Shown here one piece after another: positions 55,109 to 64,000 of a DNA stretch of 64,000 bases (the first letter of the stretch is position 1; the number at the start of each line of letters is the position of its first letter). The notes beneath the pieces were generated by a model, which did no database searches, was not told the DNA's origin, and was given only the letters and a program-made list of their open reading frames with translations. Source of the stretch: Neoechinorhynchus agilis (Eukaryota; Acanthocephala); contig CM121341.1 in assembly GCA_051530055.1 (NCBI GenBank), positions 18,662,001-18,726,000 of the forward strand, read 5' to 3'. The translations under genes and the position numbers were made by a program.

Positions 55109-58100
55109 TGTGGTGAAATCGGAACAACGAATTTTAATCAACTTGTAACTTTGCTACAAAAATGCACACAAAAAACCACACACGCGACCACCACAATAAC
55201 AATCGATAAAAGCCATCACGCATTTTACGCCACTTTCCCATCTTTGTTTTTTTTCTTTTTTTTCCGATTGTTTTATTGCGGATACTTCAGCGGCACCTTT
55301 TTAATTCTTGTTGATCTGCGCAAAAGGAGGGATTCTTTCAGCTCTTCCGTAATAGAACTTCCACTTGGTCGGTCATGGTCTGAGTGAGTAGGGAGTATAT
55401 CGTCTCCTTGTGAATCATCATCCACTTCCTTCGGTTCGTCGTTCCCAGCCGTTGGATTCTCCGCTATAACTCTTTCGGATTTAGTTAAGTTCGGAATTTC
55501 GCTCGGTAATCGACTTAAATCCCTCATGGGTAACGAACATGCGCATAGGACGGATTGGCTTCCAAAAGTTCCACTTCCTGAACCAAAGGGTCAAACTTTC
55601 TCCTCGCGAATTTCCTCAGGAATACGGGGCAAGGCTTTACAAGCCAATCTGGCAATGCCGTCCCCAATCCCGAACGTCGCAAAAAGGTGAAGAAGCGTTC
55701 GTGCGGAGTCGCATTTGAAGTCCGAACAAGCAGCGATCGAATCGAATGCATTGCGACAGGCAAAACTTCCTCCCATCTGGCCAGGTTCATATTTCTAGTT
55801 TTGAGTGCTAGCAGACAGCTTTCCATATCGTTCCATTAAACTTTTCGATTTGACCATTGCCCATCGGATGATATGGAGTCGTCTTACAAAATGGCACACC
55901 ACTCTTCCTACGGAAATGCTTGACATCCGAACTTAGAAACGGCATTCTTCGATCGCTATGTACGAATCCTGCGACACCACATAGCGAAAATATCTCAGTT
56001 AAACACCGAATGACGGTGGTACTCTTCATATCGGCACGAGGTATAGCAAAGGGAAACCTGCTGTATCCGTCGACCGCAGTGAACAAATATTTGTTATTAG
56101 TTGAGGAGGGCAGAGGTCCTTTAAAGTCAACGGACAAGCGGTCCATTGGTTTTATGGCTTGAATGAGCTGATTACGGTCTTTGTCGGACGAGTAAAATTG
56201 AGGCTTCAATTCAGCACAAATACGACATTGCGCGCAGACTGTTTTAACTTCATTCATTGAAAAAGGGAGATTCTTCGACCGAACATAATGCATGAGCCTA
56301 GCCACGCCTGGATGGCATAATTGGTCGGGGATTCGAGAGAGCATATTTACATCAGTTGTCGTTGCACATACTCGTGAAAACGCATCTGCAGCCCAATTTT
56401 GAGGTCCTGGTCGATATCGAATGGTATAACTTAGATCCGCTAGCTCTATCCGCCATGATAGAATTTTATTGTTTTTTATTTTCGTTCTCTTCCTGTTATC
56501 CATCACAAAAGCTACACTACGTTGGTCCGTAACAAGTGCGAATGTACTCGAAGAAAGTAAATATCTCCACTTCCTTACCGCCTCTATTATAACCATTGCT
56601 TCCTTTTCAGCAGCGGTGTAAAGGGATTCAGTAAGGTTCAAAGTCCTGGACATGAATGCGACCGGTCGACTGTTTTAACTCAATACTGCTGAAATCGCTG
56701 TCTGACGCGTCACACTCTACCGTGAATGGTTGATTGTCGTCGATCGACCCCAACGATGCTTTCGCCAATATGCTCTTGAGTTCCTCGAAAGCAGATACTT
56801 CTTCTGCCTTCATAGGGAATTTGCAGCATCCGATGAGTGGCGCAATTTAGTCCGAGAATCCTTCGATCCATTTCGCATAATACCCGAACATCCCAACAAC
56901 ACGCCTTAAAACTAGAAGCATTGCAAGGAACAGGGAGTTCCAGTAAGGGTCGCAATCTTTCGAGATCCGGTGAAATAATATTATTAGCGATGCTGTAGCC
57001 CATTAGCTCTTTCTTCCTTACTGATCGTACTGATTTGTTATCGTTCAGTTTTAGATTGCGTCGTTGTCCACATAAGGAAAAGCGCAATTTAACTTTTCCT
57101 GTGCAATCATGTCATCCATAGCCAGTTGAAATGCAGAAACTTCATTGGTAACCCCAAAAGGAATTCTTGTAAACTGGTAGAGCTTCCCATTTGCTTCGAA
57201 TCCGGTATAGGGCCTTTCCTTTTCTAGGATACTCGCTTGATGGTATGCACTCTTTAAATCAAATGTGGAAAATATTTTGTATTGGACGATTCTATTGACC
57301 ATCTCATGCATGTTTGGTAAGGGATACGCATCCAAACGAGTATATTGGTTAATAGTTTGCGAGTAGTCAACCACACATACGTTTTCGATCTTTGATCTGC
57401 TCACCTTTTACAACGACGATTTGAGCCCTCCACGCAGACTTGCTCGGCTCAATCACTCCTTCATTCAAAAGTCTGTTCATCTCTCCACGGATAAAGTCTC
57501 AATCCTCGCGGCAATATAATCGTGATTTAGTAGCTATTGGTTTGATGTTATCCTCAACACTTTCAAATAGTGGAGCTTCCAATAAACTTGCATTCATCAC
57601 TTGACAAAATTCTTTAGATCCACGTATCAATAGCTCATCTCCCGGACCGTCGTATACAAATTTGACACAACTGTGTCTCTTCTGAAAATCCAATCCTAAG
57701 ATTACGTCTCCACAAAGGTTCTTTAGGATGTTGAGTTTGATATCTTTATGAAGTCCGCAATACATTGACTTTCGATCTCGAGTTGCTTTGATGTGGAAGC
57801 TAAGCTTACATTACCAATTGCAGGCAGAATGCGCAGCTTTAATCTTTTAACCACATCATCATTAATAAATGAACGGGTGCTAGCTGAATCAATTATTGCT
57901 AGCAAACGATGACCCTGAATTATAATAGGAAGAGAAACATCGTATAAAGAGTTCAGAATAGGAGATTTGTCTTTGACTCCCACTGCAGCGGAGCAGAAAT
58001 CGATGGCGGCAGAGAGTTTATCTTCTTGAATGTTTTTCTTTGATTGGCACATTGCTCGCCAGTGCCCTTTTTTCCCGCAATTAGTGCAATTCGATTCTTT

Positions 58101-58907
58101 TGCTGGGCATTTGTATCGTGGGTGGCGTGGCTTCCCACAAAACCAGCATTTCCTTGTGGTAACTTTCATCACCGCCACTTGATCTTCATTTTCCATCTTG
58201 TCCGGTTCCTTTTTGCTGCAGCTACTGTAGAAAACGTCGGACGCAAATAGAGATCTGCATTTTTCTGAGCGCTTTCTAAGGATTTCGATATTAAAACTGC
58301 CTCGTCCACAGATAGACCGTCTTTTTCTAACAGTCGTTGTCGGATTAATGGCGATGATATTCCAGCAAGAAAAGAGTCGCGCACTAACTCTAATCTGTAT
58401 TCTTCAGGAGTGACTGCTTTCAACTGACAGCCTCTACTGATCAGATGGAGGGCTTGAAGGTATTCATCTATTGATTCTTACGGCTTTCGTGTTCGGGTAA
58501 ATAAGGTGAACCTCGAGAATATCGTATTCTCCTTTTAATATAATAACCATCAAGAATTTGGATCGCTTTCTCATAAGTGTCAACTTCGGCAACTAATTCA
58601 TAAACTGTAGGAGAGATAAATCGTACCAGACATTTGAGCTTGTTACTTTCTGATCCTTGATCGATTCCATGAAATTTTCCAGCATTTGTTTCCAGTGTCT
58701 GTAATCTCGTGATGCCAAAGTAGTATTAGGTTCTGTTTGTAATTTGTCTGGTTGTAAGATTCGATCCATTGCAAGTTGATTAAATTGTGGTGAAACCGAA
58801 ACAACGGGTTTTAATCAACTTGTAACTTTGCTACAAAAATGCACACAAAAAAACACACGCGACCACCACAATAACAATTGATACACGCCATCACGCATTT
58901 TACGTCA
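55109..58907 (-). mobile_element. Ty3/gypsy LTR retrotransposon fossil with very short LTRs
   Basis: The LTRs are 58786-58907 (5', 122 bp) and 55109-55232 (3', 124 bp). They differ at roughly 8 positions plus one small indel, which suggests a fairly old insertion. Both begin TG and end CA on the minus strand. The 5-bp target duplication ATGCC (plus strand) lies at 55104-55108 and 58908-58912. Between the LTRs, reading minus, come Gag with zinc knuckles, protease, reverse transcriptase, RNase H and integrase in the Ty3/gypsy order, and a purine tract adjoins the 3' LTR. The ends look whole, but the coding part has several breaks (about five or more). No envelope gene seen. Confidence 0.88.
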
Positions 58908-58912
58908 ATGCC

Positions 58913-59520
58913 CACTCCATATTATAAGTTTTCTTTGGATATTGAGAATGTGTTGTCGATTATGCATCTTTATTAATTTTAGTGTTTCTGAATTGTAAAT
59001 GAATTTGAAGTGTCAAAATTAGATTGATAGTCGAGTGGGAGAGACATGAATTTTTTAATTTCTTTTCTTTGTTAATTCACAAATAAACGTGTTATTATTA
59101 ATCATGATCGTGGCATTGGAGTTACCAATGCGAGAAGACTTAAGGATGTATTTTATTAATTCAGACGCCCGGAAATCAATTGTAACCAACGGGCACAATA
59201 AAAATCCCTTTTGCAAATTTTCTTAGTTGAGTTTATGAAATGGCAGGACACGATTTCCCATCCACGCGAAAAACTACTGTGTTTGATTTGCATTTCGACA
59301 GAATCTTTACCAGCAATTTTCAAAGTTTGAAATATAATTTAGTGAAGCGAAATCTTTTAATAAGGTAATCATGGAAAACAATACTACCCTGGACGTTTTC
59401 TATGAAGCGATTTTTATATAGAAGATTCGCCTCCCTACATGTAGGAGCTTTTTAATAAAATATGTGCTTAAAATATTGCATTTTTTAGAATTTTTATATG
59501 TGGATCAGCCGGTAGTCTTT
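58913..59520. other. No recognisable feature
   Basis: AT-rich spacer between the LTR element and the inverted SINE pair. Confidence 0.45.
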
Positions 59521-59523
59521 TCA

Positions 59524-60702
59524 CAGATTTTTTTCTCCATACACCGCCGAATGGACACACGGGCCACCGATTTCGGTCTTGGAAGCGCTGGTCTGCGCTC
59601 AATGCTCCAAGACCGTACGGTTCTATGTTTGTACATCCCTCCGGATTCTCATATACCCCCAGGAGGCGGGACTCATCAGTGAGTTTCCTCCTTCAGCAGT
59701 ATTTCGTGCCCGAAATCAGTGGACCGTGTGACCATTCGCGCGTGTATCGAGAAGCTGATGCGTATCTACATATGGAAGTGCACCCTGAAAGTCAAAAATT
59801 GTTGACTATTGCAACCCCTTGGGGACTATTCAAGTACACAAGACTTCCTTTCGGATTGTCGGTAGCACTTCAGACTTGATTTTGAGTGGCATCGATAATG
59901 TCGGGGCATATCTGGACGATATCATAGTGATCGGTGGGACGGACGAAGAGCATCGTCGTAATTTTGAAATGGTGTTGAAGAGATTGCGCGATGTGAATGC
60001 GAACGTGAAACTGGCGAAGTGTCAATTTTTCAAGAACAAGGTCGAGTTTCTGGGATACACGCTGAGGAGTGGATGTATTGAAGCTAATGAGGAGAAAGTT
60101 AAGGATATCATGGATAGTCCGTCACCATCAGATAAAAAGGAATTGAGAAGTTTCCTGGGAATGATGAACTATCAAGAGCGTTTCATTCCCGGACTTCAAT
60201 CAATAGCAGCACCACTCTATGACCTGTTGGCCAACAATGCGAAATGGGTGTGGTCTAAGAGACAGCAAGAGGTGTTTCTCAGATTGAAGGAGACGCTGCA
60301 GGATGCCAGGAGTTTACAACCTTATAGAAGAGAATGGCCACTGATACTGGCCTGCGATGCAAGCGATATCGGTCCGTGACACTTTTCTATTGAAATTGAT
60401 GACACGGGTAAACGCAAGAGGCAATCCGCGTGAACATTATCGCTTCCCTTTACATATTCTACCCTGTAATCGTACTCTCCCAATAGCAGAGCCCACCAGT
60501 TAAGTGTCAACTGGCTTCGAATCCGTTACCACCGATGACGAACATCAAAGAGGACGAAATACTGCTGAAGGGAAGAAACTCACGGATGAGTCCCGCCCCC
60601 CGGAGGTATCTGAGAATCCGGAGGGATGTACAAACTTATAACCGTACAGTCTTGGGGTATTGAGCGCAGAATCCATTCGGCCGTGTATGGAGAAAAAAAT
60701 CG
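59524..60702. mobile_element. Inverted pair of SINE-body copies enclosing retrotransposon pieces
   Basis: The minus-strand SINE body at 59524-59709 and the plus-strand body at 60540-60702 are inverted copies of each other over about 150-180 bp. The plus copy keeps a B-box-like CTTCGAATCC at 60511-60520. Between them lie Ty3/gypsy-derived pieces: an RT region at about 59690-60375 (plus) and an RNase H piece at 60510-60380 (minus). These pieces are fossils in opposite orientations. The unit resembles a long terminal-inverted-repeat structure built by rearrangement. Confidence 0.7.
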
Positions 60703-60796
60703 ATTAAAATGTTGCGTTTGGCAGAATTAAAAATTAAATCGTAAAAATGGGAAACTGGAATTACTTTCAAAGGGGAGATAACTAAAATGATATATA

Positions 60797-61241
60797 TTAT
60801 TTGAATTTACTAATCAATATAGGGTCCAATATGAAATTGTCTCTGAAGAAGAGACCTTTTGTTTTAAAGCAAATGAAATTATTACCTAAGATCATCTGCG
60901 ATTTTATTTGTGTAGTATTGTAAAAATTAATGGAGATGTTTTTCTCAAGAATCTTTCCGTCGATAAAATAGTTATCTAGTCCGTGAATAATTGTGAAAAG
61001 TAGGAAATTAAGGTAAAGGAAAAACATAATCCTTAAAGTGCCGTTTCGTGGCCGATAAAAAATTGGAATAAAAGCCATCCACAATTATGTCAGGGTTCCA
61101 AAATAAAGGAAATAGCAAGTAATTCTTTACAAAGCGATAGATATTTTCTAATTGTAAGTATCTGTTGCAGATAATGAATTTCGGGCTTAGTAAATTGCGT
61201 GGAGAATTTAATGGGTTATCGATTGACAAAACTTTATACAT
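60797..61241 (-). CDS. Possible short secreted protein, overlapping frames, unrecognised
   Basis: Frame 61084-60797 contains a hydrophobic run (IMFFLYLNFLLFTIIHGL) that could be a signal peptide. An overlapping frame 61241-61008 is also open. In such AT-rich DNA both may be chance. No domain recognised. Confidence 0.15.
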
Positions 61242-61539
61242 GAAAAATGTCTTTTTTATACTAAGCAGGCATCTGGGCGAAAGGGAGTATTGTACGAGTA
61301 TTTGTAGCCCACCGGAAAACCTTTGGTTGAGTTTGCAAGTGAATGGGGCTGGGAGACAATAAAACCAGTGTACGTTTAATTTTCGATTAATTTTTCGGTG
61401 AAAATATTTTCTTAACCACGCTAATAGTCATGAAATCATGAGTATTAATTTTAGTGCATAATTTATTCAAGAATCTTTTTCTGATTGAGATAAATCATGA
61501 CAGAAAATTTAGAAGTAGGTGAGCTGGGCTTTTTCTGAT

Positions 61540-62052
61540 GATTGAAGAAGTTGAGCGCCATGTATATGATATCCCCTTGCTGGAAATATTCCATTTAAAA
61601 TTTTCTTAGTCAAAATAATAATGAGAGTTTACGAGAAGGCCCGGAAGGGTTGTTCTAGTGATAATTCTTCTATTACCATACCAAATAAGGTACAAAACCA
61701 ATCTTACTTGAAGAGTACGCCTTCCAACTGGTTTACAAAAGGACTGCTGAATAAAGAAACAACAGAATTTTTTGTGTTAACTGCTATTTTAGTTGATAAT
61801 TGTAAGAATGACCATCTTATAAAAGGAGTTCGTTTGTTTTGACGCGAACTTTCGTGTAATAAAAGATTGCTTGATACGATAATAAGAGGGTCACAGAAAA
61901 AACCCATCAATCTTTACGAAGAAAGATTAAAAAGTATAACTTTAGATCCGCCTATAAAATTTGTTCCAGAGGTTGAAGACACTGAACTAGAAACAAATGA
62001 GATTATGCCTAAGAGTTGTTGTGATTGTACTGGATGGCACGAATTACTTTGA
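61540..62052 (+). pseudogene. Unrecognised coding-like segment upstream of the 397-residue frame (copy 2)
   Basis: Starts MIEEVERHVYDIPLLEIF at 61540. The frame holding RVYEKARKGCSSDNSS starts at 61621. The in-frame TGA after KGVRLF and the following RELSCNKRLLDT are the same as in copy 1. A 48-nt GT-AG candidate intron (from GTATAT at about 61564 to TTCTTAG at 61611) matches the local intron size, but the phases do not join cleanly. Confidence 0.35.
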
Positions 62053-62517
62053 TAAGGATGCTATCCTAGTGGAAAGTTTGGTATTATTGAATGACAACGT
62101 TTTAGCTCATTTTGTAGGACAGTCATTTAACGATTTTATTTGAAATAATATCGTGCGAAAGGCAAAAAACTTTATGAAAACAGAAATTACGGCTCAAAAA
62201 CGAGAGGAAAAGTTCTGACTAATACTTGATCTAAAAGCAACAAATTCGTGACAAATCCTCAAGGCCAAATATCACGAAATCGATTGGCAAAATTTCACAA
62301 ATATTTACACTAAAAATTATATGTGATTTATTGCTTCCAATGTGTATTACAAACAATATCGATCACCTAAATATTGATTGTTTTCTTACGACCATGTTGC
62401 GCAAAGCATTTATCCTAGGAATATTGGCGAACCCTCTAATCCATATTGGCCATTCCCGAATCTCCGACTACTCTCTTCATCATTTTCAAACGCTACTGTC
62501 GCACATTTCAGTAAACA

Positions 62518-63711
62518 ATGAATTTAAAAGGCGTCGGCAAAACAGATTCGTCTAAAAATGTACCAATAAAAACCGAAGCTCGTAAAAGTGGTACTAATAA
62601 AGACATTAGCGAGTTGGCACCACGGGATAAACATTTAAAATTTGCAAGTCGAAAGGTAAAGACAGAAACGTTTTACGATTCGACGAAAAGATACATTGAA
62701 GTGTACAACGAAGAAGATGCGCAGCGAGTAATAGGAAAGCTCCGATTGTATTCAGAACAAGAAAATGCTGAAAAAATGAAGCATTATCTTGAAATTGTAA
62801 AGAACTCGCGGCTTGTATACGATATAGCGATGGCGACCTGTGGAGTCAATTGGTTGAGAGATAAGTTTTACAAATACCTGTTTGTCTGCTACGAGTTACC
62901 TGATTGGCTTAACGATAGTGAAATTCCAGAGCAATTGTCCGTTGTTAAGATTCCAGATGCTCGAGAGTCTTATATTGCGGACATTGATCCGACGGCAAGA
63001 CCTGCTGAGCGTACGTTGAAAAGAATTTCGGCTCGCGAGTACATAAAGCTTGCACAAATTAAGTGCCCGATTGAAACTTCAACTTCTTTTAAAGATCCAT
63101 ATGAGGACGATGACTGCGAAATCTACAATATTGATCAAGTTAGAAAGAAACCTTCTCAGGATTTCATAAAAGATATAGAAGAGAAACTAACAAGGATTGA
63201 CGTGGAAAAAATTCAACCATTTAGATTTATTGATATTCTAAGGCAAAAGAAAGATCTATCGTATGGAGATAAACTCTTCATTCGGGAGTATGATCGAAGA
63301 CAAAAGGAGGCTGAAAAGGAAAGGCTGCTTAAAGAGAACGATAGGTTCATAATGGAATGCACCATTCGAAAATATAAATACGATGCCAATGGTGTCAATG
63401 CAAGAGAGCTCGATCCAAGAGTTGCGGAGGAGAAGCAAAACTTCGACAATTTTACGAATAATGTGAAGACGTATATCTACGACGGTGGATTCCCGATAAC
63501 AAGAATAATCGAATATATGACCGACTTTTGCGATTTATCTGAGATGCTGACATTTGAGAACAACAACCCAAATTTGGAAAAAGACCTCCAGCTCTTGTGG
63601 AAACGGAGATGCAAACTAGATTACGATATGGAGATGCCAACAAAGGGCAATTGTTGGAAAGCGACCTATATTAACCACTGGCGCTTCTTACATTCAACTA
63701 ACGAAAATTAA
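62518..63711 (+). CDS. Unrecognised 397-residue protein (duplicate copy 2)
   Basis: Same protein as at 50997-52190, with one amino-acid difference (KENDRFIMEC here, KENDRLIMEC in copy 1). The charged helical composition, coiled-coil segment and C-terminal CWKATYINHWRFLH are kept. The near absence of change over 1.19 kb, against about ten changes in a similar length of the rest of the duplicated unit, suggests constraint or recent gene conversion of the coding part. Confidence 0.7.
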   Translation: MNLKGVGKTDSSKNVPIKTEARKSGTNKDISELAPRDKHLKFASRKVKTETFYDSTKRYIEVYNEEDAQRVIGKLRLYSEQENAEKMKHYLEIVKNSRLVYDIAMATCGVNWLRDKFYKYLFVCYELPDWLNDSEIPEQLSVVKIPDARESYIADIDPTARPAERTLKRISAREYIKLAQIKCPIETSTSFKDPYEDDDCEIYNIDQVRKKPSQDFIKDIEEKLTRIDVEKIQPFRFIDILRQKKDLSYGDKLFIREYDRRQKEAEKERLLKENDRFIMECTIRKYKYDANGVNARELDPRVAEEKQNFDNFTNNVKTYIYDGGFPITRIIEYMTDFCDLSEMLTFENNNPNLEKDLQLLWKRRCKLDYDMEMPTKGNCWKATYINHWRFLHSTNEN

Positions 63712-64000
63712 TCCGTTGATGCTCCCATAATTGTCTGTGGCGGCGAAAAGGGTTATTATATTAATTCTTTTCTAGGTGCCACTGATTCCAAGAAAATGAG
63801 GGGTTCAAATAAATAGTGATTTGCCTTAATCACTAGTAAGATTCGATTGTGAAAATAATCAAGCTCCAAATAAAATTAGTTATATAGTTACTGACTTAGA
63901 ATTATGATATGAGAAAAGGTATTATAAAGTAGGTAGAATATCATCTTTTGACTAGAGCCTTGCGGTTGGCTATCGATTTTACCGGGAATCATAAACAAGT

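Larger units (their letters stand above)
61490..63968 (+). repeat. Segmental duplication, copy 2
   Basis: Direct second copy of 49985-52447. It has 23 nt more near its start (about 61551-61573), including a candidate 5' splice site (CAT/GTATAT), and scattered substitutions in the first 700 bp. From the ATG at 62518 to the end it is almost identical to copy 1. After 63968 the flanks differ. Confidence 0.9.

Noticed and set aside
59100-64000. Duplicated 2.45-kb unit as a mobile element
   Set aside because: No terminal repeats, no target duplication and no transposition protein. The ends are ragged and flanks differ, so a segmental duplication explains it better.

Overview
The window looks like animal (metazoan) nuclear DNA. 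It is AT-rich and holds recognisable eukaryotic housekeeping genes cut by very short GT-AG introns, mostly 44-55 nt and often ending in TTTAG. Between the genes lies a dense mixture of Penelope-like elements, LINEs, Ty3/gypsy fossils, a tRNA-derived SINE and small inverted-repeat elements. I cannot name the species. The compact introns, a nested gene and very divergent proteins suggest a fast-evolving small-bodied lineage, which is inference only.

Left part (1-15.7 kb): Penelope-like and LINE debris (0.6-2.3 kb); an unrecognised gene next to a CRE-like palindrome (3.4-4.2 kb); a three-exon EF-hand gene (4.7-5.4 kb); a CDIN1 (C15orf41) homologue of about 281 residues (7.35-9.35 kb); and a secreted leucine-rich-repeat gene in which almost every exon is one repeat with phase-2 introns (10.9-13.9 kb). 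Just downstream sits a Penelope-like insertion with inverted ends and a 15-bp target duplication (14.05-15.6 kb).

Middle part (16-44 kb): a LINE reverse transcriptase (16.4-18.3 kb); FAM50/XAP5 (19.0-22.7 kb) carrying a complete antisense PI4K2 gene inside its third intron; ARL5 (23.4-24.1 kb); TSEN34 (25.2-25.9 kb); a DH-PH RhoGEF (28.1-30.1 kb); 3' pieces of the same LINE at 10.0, 31.5, 36.3 and 38.2 kb; several unrecognised genes; a CWF19L1-like gene (40.75-41.7 kb); and TYW2 (42.8-44.0 kb). The PI4K2 intron is not GT-AG. It has paired termini and flanking TA dinucleotides, like a small inverted-repeat transposon used as an intron.

Right part (44-64 kb): a pyrimidine-rich LINE (44.4-46.7 kb), Ty3/gypsy fossils (47-49.5, 52.8-54.2, 55.1-58.9 and 59.7-60.5 kb) and SINE copies that carry hammerhead-like sequence blocks. 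A 2.45-kb unit encoding an unrecognised 397-residue protein occurs twice in direct orientation (50-52.4 and 61.5-64.0 kb), almost identical, with the mobile elements between the copies.

The recognisable host genes cover tRNA splicing and modification (TSEN34, TYW2), mRNA splicing-linked factors (FAM50, CWF19L1), membrane traffic and signalling (ARL5, PI4K2, RhoGEF) and a nuclear nuclease-fold protein (CDIN1). They do not form a pathway cluster. Exon maps were made by eye from reading frames, splice signals and remembered family sequences; no alignment or search was run.
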